NCBI GenBank assembly: GCA_019359235.1
Contig: JAHHHT010000005.1
Span: 289,810-353,809, forward strand
Direction of reading: 5' to 3'
DNA: 64,000 bases
Source of the DNA: Oscillatoria princeps RMCB-10
GTDB lineage: Bacteria > Cyanobacteriota > Cyanobacteriia > Cyanobacteriales > Oscillatoriaceae
Each line of letters opens with the position of its first letter. Position 1 is the first letter of the stretch. Shown in pieces: positions 15,827-24,257 of the stretch. The notes under the pieces were generated by a model. The model ran no database searches. It saw only the letters and a program-made list of their open reading frames with translations, and had not been told where the DNA came from. Position numbers and translations under genes: made by a program.

Positions 15827-17674
15827 ATGGGAAAAGAATTTGAAGAGCGCGACGATCCAATTTCTGTGCCGCCCTACATCGAGGCAACAGAAGATCCGAT
15901 ATCCGCAGCACAAGCAGAAAAAATTTCAACTGCACGAGCTGAAGAAAAACCCAGCATCGAGACAGCTGAACGTCCGATTTACGTGGCGCAAGCTGTGGTG
16001 AAAATACTGAATAAATTAAAAGTCACTCGCGCTTTTGGGATTTCTGGAGGAGCGATCGCGCCATTTTGCCACGCTCTGGCTAATAGTGAGCTGGAAATGC
16101 TGCATTTCCGTCACGAATCGGGAGCGACTTTTGCGGCTTGCGAAGCTTCTTTGGCTAATAACCAACCCGTGGCAGTATTTGTGACGACAGGACCAGGGAT
16201 TACCAACGCGCTGACGGGACTGTTTGCAGGGCGATGGGAAGGGGCGAAAGTGATTTTTATTTCGGCATCTACTTCCCTGGAACAGCGGGGCAAATTAGCT
16301 TTTCAGGAAACTAGCCCTTACACGATGCCTGCGGATTTGTTTACCCCGGGAACGCTGTTTGATTATGCCACGACTCTGGAAACTCCAGAACAACTCCCAG
16401 AAATTGCCCGACGCTTGGCTGCGGGATTAAAACGCTCGGAGGGCTTTATGGCTCATGTCAGTTTGCCGACGGGGGTGCAAACTCGTTTGCTGGAAAAACC
16501 CTTGTCTTTTATTGGGGCGAAGGTGAAATTGCCGGTTGCTTCTGGGAAAACTATTAAGGAATGTGGCGAACTGCTATTTAAAACGCCAGAGGGAGAAGAC
16601 CAGAAAGCATCTTTTGCTATTTTGGTTGGGTTTGGGGCGCGGCACGCTGTCAAGCAGATTCGCAAACTAGCGGAAGCGACGGGGGCAGCGGTAATGTGTT
16701 CGCCCCGTGCTAAAGGGATTTTTCCGGAAAACCACCCGCAATTTGTGGGAGTGACGGGTTTCGGCGGGCATCAATCGGTGTTCGAGTATCTGAAAAAGTT
16801 CGATCCCCAGCGGGTGCTGGTATTGGGAGCGTCTTTGGGCGAGTTTACTTCGTTTTGGAATCCGGGTCTGATTAATTATCGCCGGTTTATCCAGGTGGAT
16901 TCCAATCGGGAGGTTCTCGGTGTCACCTATCCCTCGGACAAGGTTTTGTGCGTGGAGTCGGAAATCCGCCCGTTTGTGAAAAAACTGTACCGGGAATATC
17001 AGAATAAATATCGGGGTTCGCAGTCTTCCTTGCCCCCCCTGCCCCACCCAACACCCCTATCGGTAGAGTATCGCTCTGATGCGCCGGTGCAACCAGAAGT
17101 TTTGATGGATGCGATTCAACGAATCGTTATCGACAAGCATGATTTGCTGGTGATGGCAGAACCGGGGAATTCCTTTGCTTGGACGATTCACTGTCTGCGG
17201 TTTGCCAAACCGAATTATCGGGTTAGCGTGGGATTTGGTTCTCTGGGTCATTTTGTCACGGGAGTTATTGGTGCCAGTCTGGCACGGCAACAGAAAGCGG
17301 TGGTAATTGCCGGGGATGGCGCGATGCTGATGAATGGTTTGGAAATCAGCACGGCGGTGAAATATGAGATTCCGGCGATTTGGATTGTCCTCAATGACGG
17401 TCGCTACAATATGTGCGAGCAGGGGATGGCGCTTCAGAAATTTAAAAATGTAGATGTTCGCATTCCCGAAGCGGATTTTGTGATGATAGCGCAAGCTCTA
17501 GGAGCTGAGGGCATTTGCGTTGAAAAAGATACCGATTTGGAGGCAGCGTTGGAGCGAGCCGTGGCATCAACTAAGCCGTTTGTCCTGGATGTGAGGATTG
17601 ACCCGAATGTAGTGGCTCCGATCGGCAGTCGGGTTAAGAGTTTGATGGCGCAAACTCCGGGTGGGTGTCAGTAA
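15827..17674 (+). CDS. Thiamine-diphosphate-dependent enzyme (acetolactate synthase/decarboxylase superfamily)
   Basis: A 615-residue protein with the three-domain ThDP fold. The cofactor-activating Glu lies in LHFRHESGATFAACE (about residue 95), and the ThDP/Mg motif runs from GDGAMLMNGLE (about 495) to the ND of VLNDGRYNM (about 521). About 65 extra residues precede the core. Near residue 405-415 the sequence LPPLPHPTPL is encoded by C-rich repeat-like DNA (17028-17060), an in-frame intrusion in the linker before the C-terminal domain. ATG 15827 is chosen because GGGAGGG sits just before it; a GTG at 15767 has no such signal. It could decarboxylate a 2-keto acid such as phenylpyruvate or make an acyloin, as ScyA does in scytonemin synthesis. 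Substrate unknown. Confidence 0.85.
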   Translation: MGKEFEERDDPISVPPYIEATEDPISAAQAEKISTARAEEKPSIETAERPIYVAQAVVKILNKLKVTRAFGISGGAIAPFCHALANSELEMLHFRHESGATFAACEASLANNQPVAVFVTTGPGITNALTGLFAGRWEGAKVIFISASTSLEQRGKLAFQETSPYTMPADLFTPGTLFDYATTLETPEQLPEIARRLAAGLKRSEGFMAHVSLPTGVQTRLLEKPLSFIGAKVKLPVASGKTIKECGELLFKTPEGEDQKASFAILVGFGARHAVKQIRKLAEATGAAVMCSPRAKGIFPENHPQFVGVTGFGGHQSVFEYLKKFDPQRVLVLGASLGEFTSFWNPGLINYRRFIQVDSNREVLGVTYPSDKVLCVESEIRPFVKKLYREYQNKYRGSQSSLPPLPHPTPLSVEYRSDAPVQPEVLMDAIQRIVIDKHDLLVMAEPGNSFAWTIHCLRFAKPNYRVSVGFGSLGHFVTGVIGASLARQQKAVVIAGDGAMLMNGLEISTAVKYEIPAIWIVLNDGRYNMCEQGMALQKFKNVDVRIPEADFVMIAQALGAEGICVEKDTDLEAALERAVASTKPFVLDVRIDPNVVAPIGSRVKSLMAQTPGGCQ

Positions 17675-17680
17675 GTTTTT

Positions 17681-17714
17681 TGTCAGGGCAATTCCTTCTG
17701 GAGTTGTCCTGACA
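17681..17714. terminator. Hairpin between the ThDP-enzyme and KAS III genes
   Basis: TGTCAGGGCAA (17681-17691) pairs with TTGTCCTGACA (17704-17714), an 11-bp stem with one G-T pair, seven bases after the stop codon. A T-run precedes it and none directly follows, so it may protect mRNA ends or attenuate rather than terminate fully. Confidence 0.5.
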
Positions 17715-17764
17715 CAACAAGAGTTTGATTTTTTGTTCTACACCGATTCAAGAGGTATGTTGCG

Positions 17765-18877
17765 ATGAAACCAGTTGGTATTCGCTCTTTGGCAGTGAGT
17801 TTTCCCAGCGTTGTCCGTACAAACGATTATTGGCGGGAGAAGTATCCGGAGTTGGTGGCTAACGCCGAAGCAAATAGTTTGGCCAAGGTTTTTACTGCTC
17901 TGAAAGATGATATTTGGGGAGAAGAGATGAAACCCTATCTATCCGATCCTTTCCGAGGAGTTACCGTGCGGCGAGTTCTTGGAACGGGCGAATCTTCGCT
18001 GACTCTAGAATATCGTGCGGCTATAGATGCGATTGAGGCTGCCCAACTTTCTGTCAATGATATAGATTTAATGCTGGTCACTTCGCTATTTCCACAAGAA
18101 ATTCAACCCGGTAATGCAGCAATTCTGGCCGGACAATTGGGGTTGCAAGGCCCCGCTTGGAATGTTGAGTCCACTTGTTCGAGTGCTACAGTTTCTCTCC
18201 AAACCGCCTGGGCGTTAGTACAAGCAGAACAATATCGTAACGTATTGGTTGTTATCTCAACAACCTATTCTCGCTTTGCCCGAGAAACTGATACGCTTTC
18301 CTGGTTCCTTGGAGATGGCGCTGGCGCTTTTGTGGTGAGCAAACTCAAAGAAAATCAAGGCATTATCAGCACCAAAATCGTAAACACTGCTGAAACCTGC
18401 GGGACTTTTTATACAGAGTTAGCTCTAGATGAAGAGGACAAGCCGATCGTGGTCATGCTTGGCAGCCCAAAAGCAAGCAAGATGTTTCACGATACCACAG
18501 TGAAATTAATTCGGACATGCTGTCAAGAAGCGGTGGCGGCTGCTGGTTTGACCCTGGAGCAAATTGACTTTTTTGCGTTTAATACCCCTACGGCGTGGTA
18601 TGCAAATGTTTGCACGCGAGCTTTGGGTGTCGATCCATCTCGCACGATTAATCTCAGCTCTGAATATGCCAATATTGGGCCAGTACTGCCTATTACTAAT
18701 TTGTACCATGCTACAGCTGCAGGCAAAATTCACGAAAATGACTTAGTTCTGGTCTATACAATCGGTTCGGTATCTAATGCCGGTGCAACCGTCATGCGCT
18801 GGGGCGATGTAGCATTAGGTCCGATGCCTGTTTCATCCGAAAGATTAATTAAGTTTCCTGTAACAGCAGGTATCTAG
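17765..18877 (+). CDS. KAS III-like (FabH-family) condensing or acyl-transfer enzyme
   Basis: A 370-residue thiolase-fold protein. The nucleophile Cys is about residue 138 in ESTCSSATVSL, and the active-site Asn is about residue 302 in EYANIGPVLP, where FabH has GNTSAAS. The position of the FabH His in the HQAN motif reads FAFNTPTAWYANV (about 268-280), with no His, so normal decarboxylative condensation is doubtful. Relatives such as CerJ-type enzymes transfer acyl groups to oxygen instead. GAAS/GGG-type features typical of the fold (FLGDGAGAFVVS) are present. AAGAGGT lies upstream of the ATG. Base composition is visibly more AT-rich than the PAL end of the cluster. Likely partner of the ThDP enzyme upstream. 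Confidence 0.85.
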   Translation: MKPVGIRSLAVSFPSVVRTNDYWREKYPELVANAEANSLAKVFTALKDDIWGEEMKPYLSDPFRGVTVRRVLGTGESSLTLEYRAAIDAIEAAQLSVNDIDLMLVTSLFPQEIQPGNAAILAGQLGLQGPAWNVESTCSSATVSLQTAWALVQAEQYRNVLVVISTTYSRFARETDTLSWFLGDGAGAFVVSKLKENQGIISTKIVNTAETCGTFYTELALDEEDKPIVVMLGSPKASKMFHDTTVKLIRTCCQEAVAAAGLTLEQIDFFAFNTPTAWYANVCTRALGVDPSRTINLSSEYANIGPVLPITNLYHATAAGKIHENDLVLVYTIGSVSNAGATVMRWGDVALGPMPVSSERLIKFPVTAGI

Positions 18878-18887
18878 GCGGATTGTA

Positions 18888-18920
18888 GAGCGAAGTATTC
18901 ACTATGTGAATATTTCGCTC
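18888..18920 (+). terminator. Strong terminator after the KAS III gene
   Basis: GAGCGAAGTATTCAC (18888-18902) pairs with GTGAATATTTCGCTC (18906-18920), a 15-bp stem with one G-T pair and a 3-base loop, followed by TTTAT. It implies that the SDR gene downstream has its own promoter or depends on read-through. Confidence 0.8.
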
Positions 18921-18997
18921 TTTATGAGTAGGCCAATTTTAAGTTGGGCTGCTTGTGATTTCAAGTTTACAGCTATTGGGCAAAAAGGAGGAGATGA

Positions 18998-19753
18998 ATG
19001 TTGGGTTCACGCGAGTTTGAGGGAAAAGTTGCGCTAGTTACGGGAGCGACATCTGGGATTGGTAAAGCAACAGCACTGGCATTTGCTCAATCGGGAGCTC
19101 TAGTTGTGGTTGCAGGACGTCGGCTGATTGAAGGGCAACAAACCGTCCACGAGATTTCCGAGCGAGGCGGTGAAGCCATGTTCATCAAGACTGATGTATC
19201 AAAAGCTACTGAAGTGGAAGATTTGGTTGATAAAACGGTGGAAATATACGGTCGTCTTGATTTTGCTTGCAATAGTGCAGGTGTCGGAATTATGGGTGCG
19301 CTCACCGAATGCTCAGAAACAGATTGGGACTATGTGATAAATGTTAATCTGAAAGGAATTTGGCTTTCTCTTAAACATGAAATTCCCGTAATGATGAGAC
19401 AAAAAAATGGAGTCATTGTTAATATTGCCTCGGTTGCCGGAATTGTTGGAGGTCCTGGTTTTTCTGTTTACGGAGCAACTAAAGCGGGCATCATTAGTTT
19501 AACCAAAACTGCAGCTATGGAGTGTGCTAAATCAGGGATTCGTATAAATGTCATTAGTCCTGGTCCAATCAAGACTGAGATGTTAGATACAGTTCCTTCA
19601 ACTCAGCTTGATTTAATGCTGTCTGCACATCCTACAGGAAAAATTGGAAAACCAGAGGAAGTGGCTCAAGCAGCACTTTGGCTATGCTCAAATACTGCTG
19701 CCTCTATCACTGGACATAACCTAATTATCAATGGTGGATATGCCGCTCAATAA
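18998..19753 (+). CDS. Short-chain dehydrogenase/reductase (classical SDR, FabG-like)
   Basis: A 251-residue NAD(P)-dependent oxidoreductase. Cofactor motif TGATSGIG is at residues 15-22, followed by NSAG in the NNAG position. The catalytic Ser is in VNIASVAG and YGATK is near 158-162. The GR at VVAGRR after the second strand favours NADPH. The C-terminus GHNLIINGGYAAQ is typical. A perfect AAGGAGGAG precedes the ATG. It would suit reduction of a beta-keto or acyloin product of the upstream enzymes. Low GC like the KAS III gene. Substrate cannot be read from sequence. Confidence 0.9.
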   Translation: MLGSREFEGKVALVTGATSGIGKATALAFAQSGALVVVAGRRLIEGQQTVHEISERGGEAMFIKTDVSKATEVEDLVDKTVEIYGRLDFACNSAGVGIMGALTECSETDWDYVINVNLKGIWLSLKHEIPVMMRQKNGVIVNIASVAGIVGGPGFSVYGATKAGIISLTKTAAMECAKSGIRINVISPGPIKTEMLDTVPSTQLDLMLSAHPTGKIGKPEEVAQAALWLCSNTAASITGHNLIINGGYAAQ

Positions 19754-19761
19754 TACCGTCT

Positions 19762-22263
19762 TCAGTTGAAGAGCGACAAATCCTGACATTGGGGGGGTCG
19801 ATACCAGGGAGCGCGGTAAGGCACGGCACTCACCAACTCAACCTGACCCCCCTGATTCACCACCCAGCCCGTCGCCTCCACTAGAGGAGATGGGGAAGGG
19901 TGGGAAGGGTGGGAAGATGGGGAAGGGTGGGAAGATGGGGGAACCGCTGCAGATGTCGGCACCTCTCTCGTCCGCAACTTGTGCCACACCACAGAACCGG
20001 GCAACACTTCGGTGGGGTTGGGGACAATTCCCCCCCGTCCGGTGATGGTTAAGCCACTACCTCCCCCAGGGGTGCAACCGGTTGCCACCAGTTGGCCGAG
20101 GTCAATCAAGTTTGACGGCAATTGCAGTAACCCGTTACTGGGTTCCACGTCGGGAGTGCTGATGCTGACATTGCCGGAAAGCCCAAACTCAGAAGACGCA
20201 GTAATATCGCTCAGGGGTGTTTGTTGAGGGCGAAACTCGGTGCCAAAAATCCCCTCAGTGGCAATCGCAATATTGCCGCCATTGCCTTCAAAGGCATTGG
20301 CAGTAATGTCGCTATTTTCTAGTGCCACGATGTTCTTGGCATTGATGTTGATATTACCCCCATTCCCCGTACCCCCAGCTTCGGTGGAGATTTGACTGTT
20401 GCGGCGCAACTGGAGAAAGTCTGTAGTGATGGCAATGTTGCCTCCTTCGCCAGAAGCCGTCCTCGCAGTAATGCCGCCTTCCGTATCGAGCAAGAGAATT
20501 GAACCGGCATTAAGCTGGAGATTGCCCGCCAGCCCCGTTCCTTCATTCCCGACGCTGACTCTGCCTCCATCTGAAATAATCAATCGGGGAGTGTTAATTA
20601 TCACACTACCAGAGTCACCAGAGGGGCGATCAGGTAGTCTAAAAAGCTGCCGGAAGGCTGGCGTCTGAATTAGGGCAGCCGATTCTATTCCAGAGGGAAG
20701 TCCTCCCTCCTGTCTTCCGCCGCTAATTTCTACAGAGTCAGAGGCGTTGACAATTAGATTTCCGGCTAAACCACTAGCCAAGGTTGTAGTGTTTATAACT
20801 CCCCCATCTCTAAGAGCCAATCTAGATGTGTTAATAGTTATACTGCCTGCTTTCCCTTCAGTAAAACTTGAACTGCCTATAGCAGCTGGTACTGTAACTT
20901 TTGGAATAACTCCTGCCACAGTTACAGATTGAGATGCATTGATAAGTATATTTCCAGCATTTCCACTGCCAGCAGCACTAACTGCTGCTATACTTCCTCC
21001 ATCTACCAGAGTTAAAGTTTGAGTTACAATTGTGGTGTTTCCTACATCTCCGGTTCCATTACCGGAAGCACCAATAACACTAAAAATACTCGGATTTAAT
21101 CTGGCAAAACCAAGAACTTCCACTAATTCATAAGATTGAACGGATACATTGGCAGTGGAGCTACTGCCGAAAGTTCTAGCCCATATTGATGCCCCATCAG
21201 ATGTAACTAATCTTTTTGTATAAATTTCAATTTTCCCCCCCGCTCCTGTCGCGATTGCCTCATCCATTAAGCTGCTGGGAAATCTCCCGTCTGAGTTCGT
21301 TCCCCTCACTTCCAATAACTCAGCAGCATTAACGGTAATCTTTCCCGATCGCTCTGAACCCTCATTTTGAATTAAACCTGTAGAACCTTCTGTCAATCTC
21401 ACATTCCGCCCCACCATCTGAATCGAACCCATCCCCAAGCCGCTGCTATCCACTGCTGCTTGCTGTGATAAATTAATATCCCGAAAACTTTGCACCCCTT
21501 CATAACCGAAATTCCACCCCAATTCAGTCGGCGTCACAGTCACTTCACCGCCACTAGCACTCCCTAACTCTATATGTCCTTCTGGTGCCCTCACCACCCC
21601 CCCCACCAGATTCACATCGCCCCCCACCAACGCCAAAGTCTTTCCCGACGCCACCTCCAAACCCTCATTAGCGGCACTACGGTCGATTGGATTAAAGACT
21701 ACATTTTCCACCGTAAACCCATGCCCGTTCCCCTCAACCCTAATCTCCCCCGGATTCGCCCCCAACTGCAACCCCATCGGCACGTTTACCGTCAGCAGCG
21801 GCGGCGCTTGGGGATTTGACGCACTAAAAAAGCTGCCATCTGACAGCTTAATACTACTCGCACTACTTCCCAAAAACGACCCCCCTATATTCAACCTAGC
21901 ATTCCGCCCGAACACCAGACCATTGGGATTAATTAACAATAAATTTGCCGCCCCATTCGCCCGAATCAATCCATCTATATTCGAGACATTCTTCCCCGTC
22001 ACGCGAGTGAGGATATTTTGGATGTCAGCGGCGTTATTAAAAAAAGCTGACCCGCCGGTAGGCACCGAAAACTCGGCAAACGAGTGAAACAAACTCCCCC
22101 CCGCTCTCGTCCCCCCATTGATAGTGTAGCGGCTGCCATTGGGTGTTACAGTGGAGTTATTGGGCAGAGTCTTGTCAGGCACGATTTGCGCGGATGCCGG
22201 ACTCGTTATTGCCGCCATCAAGCCGACGAACGCTGCTAATTTTAGTTGACCGCAAATATCCAT
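19762..22263 (-). CDS. Filamentous-haemagglutinin-type exoprotein (TPS secretion domain, beta-helix)
   Basis: An 833-residue secreted protein. A signal peptide ends near ASAQIVPD, and the two-partner-secretion domain follows: NGGTRAGGSLFHSFAEFSVP, ILTRVTGKNVSNIDGLIRANG, LLINPNGLVFG and ARLNIGGSFLGSSASS. The remainder is a beta-helix of short GxIxIxTxxL repeats such as GSITINTSRLALRDGG. The C-terminus, GWVVNQGGQVELV, is typical of cyanobacterial members. Near residues 775-797 a Ser/Pro/His stretch (PSPSSHPSHPSPSP) is encoded by tandem GGGAAGATGG-type DNA at 19886-19945, an in-frame microsatellite. No TpsB transporter gene is nearby. It converges on the SDR gene with an eight-base gap. Function: surface adhesion is the usual guess. 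Confidence 0.9.
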   Translation of the reverse strand: MDICGQLKLAAFVGLMAAITSPASAQIVPDKTLPNNSTVTPNGSRYTINGGTRAGGSLFHSFAEFSVPTGGSAFFNNAADIQNILTRVTGKNVSNIDGLIRANGAANLLLINPNGLVFGRNARLNIGGSFLGSSASSIKLSDGSFFSASNPQAPPLLTVNVPMGLQLGANPGEIRVEGNGHGFTVENVVFNPIDRSAANEGLEVASGKTLALVGGDVNLVGGVVRAPEGHIELGSASGGEVTVTPTELGWNFGYEGVQSFRDINLSQQAAVDSSGLGMGSIQMVGRNVRLTEGSTGLIQNEGSERSGKITVNAAELLEVRGTNSDGRFPSSLMDEAIATGAGGKIEIYTKRLVTSDGASIWARTFGSSSTANVSVQSYELVEVLGFARLNPSIFSVIGASGNGTGDVGNTTIVTQTLTLVDGGSIAAVSAAGSGNAGNILINASQSVTVAGVIPKVTVPAAIGSSSFTEGKAGSITINTSRLALRDGGVINTTTLASGLAGNLIVNASDSVEISGGRQEGGLPSGIESAALIQTPAFRQLFRLPDRPSGDSGSVIINTPRLIISDGGRVSVGNEGTGLAGNLQLNAGSILLLDTEGGITARTASGEGGNIAITTDFLQLRRNSQISTEAGGTGNGGNININAKNIVALENSDITANAFEGNGGNIAIATEGIFGTEFRPQQTPLSDITASSEFGLSGNVSISTPDVEPSNGLLQLPSNLIDLGQLVATGCTPGGGSGLTITGRGGIVPNPTEVLPGSVVWHKLRTREVPTSAAVPPSSHPSPSSHPSHPSPSPLVEATGWVVNQGGQVELVSAVPYRAPWYRPPQCQDLSLFN

Positions 22264-22737
22264 CTGAGTCCCCGAGTGAGTTAAGTTTTAAATAATTTTG
22301 TTAAGCTGTTGCGCTGGTGTGACTCAAGACATAGGGGAGCAAAGGGAGCCGGGGAGCAACGGGAACCGGAAAGCCGGTGAGCAACGGGAGCAGAGGAGCC
22401 GGTGAGCAACGCAAGCGAGGGAGATCAGCCCTTTGAGAGCTGTAGGTTTTTTGGAGTGCCATAAGAAACAGGTTTGATATTACCGGACATCATATCAATT
22501 TTATTTAATCCTGCTTCCATATTAAACGCCGGCTCAACCTCGCAATCCAAGAACCGCTTAATTTTTGGTTATCATTCGGTTAATTTTAGTTTGGGCTGTC
22601 ATTAAAGAAACCGGGTTTCTCCGCCCAAGGGTATGGGGCTCACGCGCATGGGGTAGGGGAGCAGGGTGCCGGTGAAGGTGCGGTGGGAAATCGCCAATGC
22701 CCAATCCGATGATGCCCAATGCCCAATGCCCAATGCC
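22264..22737. repeat. Repeat-rich gap upstream of the exoprotein gene
   Basis: 22330-22425 carries tandem GAGCAACGGGAGC-like units. 22606-22620 is one arm of the AGAAACCGGGTTTCT palindrome. 22690-22738 is a tandem of GCCCAATGCCCAAT units, the same sequence class that has entered the kinase gene at 33651-33830. No gene seen; the promoter of the exoprotein must lie in 22264-22340 but no clear boxes were found. Confidence 0.6.
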
Positions 22738-23001
22738 CAGGTTTTCAGATGGGCCAGCGCCGGCGTGGGAACCGGCTGCCGGTGGCTAAAATGCAGCCGG
22801 CGCAGGGTGTCAGGGTGATCAATCCCATTTAAGGCGTCCATTACCTCCGGGGGGACAGCATTAAAGCGAACTTCCAGAATGGCCAGCGTTTCCTCTCGCC
22901 GGCACCACCGCCCACTTCCACCCCTACCGTTGCCGGTTGAAAGCCGGTTGTGGCTCTTCAGATGGGCCAGCGCCGGTGTGGGAACCGAGCGCTGCCGGTG
23001 A
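22738..23001 (-). pseudogene. Fossil fragments of an Rpn-type nuclease gene
   Basis: On the minus strand, 22796-22895 encodes LAILEVRFNAVPPEVMDALNGIDHPDTLRRL, the C-terminal segment of the protein intact at 28655-29614. It is fused directly to sequence matching a much earlier part of that gene (22896-22990), so the middle has been deleted. The piece CAGATGGGCCAGCGCCGG occurs at 22747 and again near 22940, indicating tandem copies of the deletion product. Non-functional. Confidence 0.7.
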
Positions 23002-24006
23002 CTAAAGAGCGGTAGAAATCAGCTGCTGAAATTCGGCAACTGAGGGGATGGTAATCGCTGCTCGCAACAGCCGGCGCAGGGTGTCAGGGTGATCAATCCC
23101 ATTCAAAGCCTCCGCCACCTCTGGGGGGACAGCATTAAAGCGAACTTCCAGAATGGCCAGCGTTTCCTCTCGCAAGATTCGCCTGGTTGCCTCTTGGATG
23201 CCCTGTTGGATGCCCTGTTGAAGGCCCTGTTGGATGCCCTGTTGAAGGCCCTCCTCTTTCGCCATTTCTTCGATTCGACTGACAAACGGCATTTGTCCGA
23301 GCTCCCTTTGGCGAATTAACTCTGTTTTAAATTCCTGTTGCAGTGAATCTGGCAGTGCCATCATCTGGTCTACAAATCGGAACAGATTCACCACCTCCTC
23401 CCTGCTGTAGCCTTTGGACAGCAAGGCCGGCACCACCGGCCACTTCCACCCCTACCGTTCCGGAAAATCGCCGGTCGTCGCTTTGGTTTTCAGATGGGCC
23501 ATTACCATTATAGCAAACGGATTGCTGCTGGCCTCTAATTCGGGCCATCGCTGTTGGTAATCCAGCAGTTTGACGGTGGGGAACTCCAGGCTTAACCGAT
23601 AGCTTCCCAGACTGTAGCCATAAGACTGGGGTCGCCACCAGGGGCGCTCGTCTCCCAAGATGGCGACGCTAACCACCGGCTGGCTGTACTTGTCAAACGC
23701 CCGGTAGTTGTAGCGATATATCCGTTCCGGGAAGCCCGATTCATATGGGCTCTGCACTTCCACGTGAATCAAAATCCAAGCCGGCTGGCCGGTGAGCAAT
23801 TTCACCTCAAATAGGAGATCCGAAACCTGCGTTCCCGTCTCTGACCCTCCCACCAGTTCCGACAGCTCTTTATCCAGAACCCGATAGGGATGGCTCCAAT
23901 CGATTTGGGCGTGGATGTCAGCAAAAAAGAAGGCAAATAACGGCTCTAAATAAGTGCGAATTGCTTCTTTCCAGGGCTCATCGTATTTGGCCAGGATGTC
24001 TGTCAT
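23002..24006 (-). pseudogene. Rpn-type PD-(D/E)XK nuclease gene with premature stop
   Basis: Reads as a full-length relative of the intact gene at 28655-29614, but an in-frame TAG at 23452-23454 replaces the Gln codon in the RERQRWKW region, giving a 184-residue N-terminal piece and an in-frame 3' part with a GTG at 23436. The nuclease core DLLFEVKLLTGQPAWILIHVEVQS is intact. The C-terminal region has gained LQQGIQQGLQQGIQQGIQ (12-base tandem repeats, 23191-23250) absent from the intact copy. No frameshift was found, so suppression of the stop or re-initiation is conceivable, but a decaying gene is the simpler reading. Confidence 0.8.
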
Positions 24007-24257
24007 TAATTCTCCTTTGATTTTTTTTGAGAAAGACCGGGCGGCAGTTCAGGGAGCGCCTAAACACCGGCTCAGAATTCCGGGCGCTGAGCCGGTGTGT
24101 GCCAGGAAGATTCCCCCGGCACATTGGCCTGAAGCAATTGGGGGGTGGTGTGGTTACCTCAAGAAGGTTGAGAGAAGCGTATCGGCGACCAAACTCCAAC
24201 ACCCTGCAACTGCCGGTGCTGTCCCCCTCTCCCCACCCTATTTTTAGACCCCTATTT

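Noticed and set aside
23191..23250. Short tandem repeat first suspected to be a CRISPR array
   Set aside because: The 12-base units have no spacers and translate as LQQGIQQG in the pseudogene frame.
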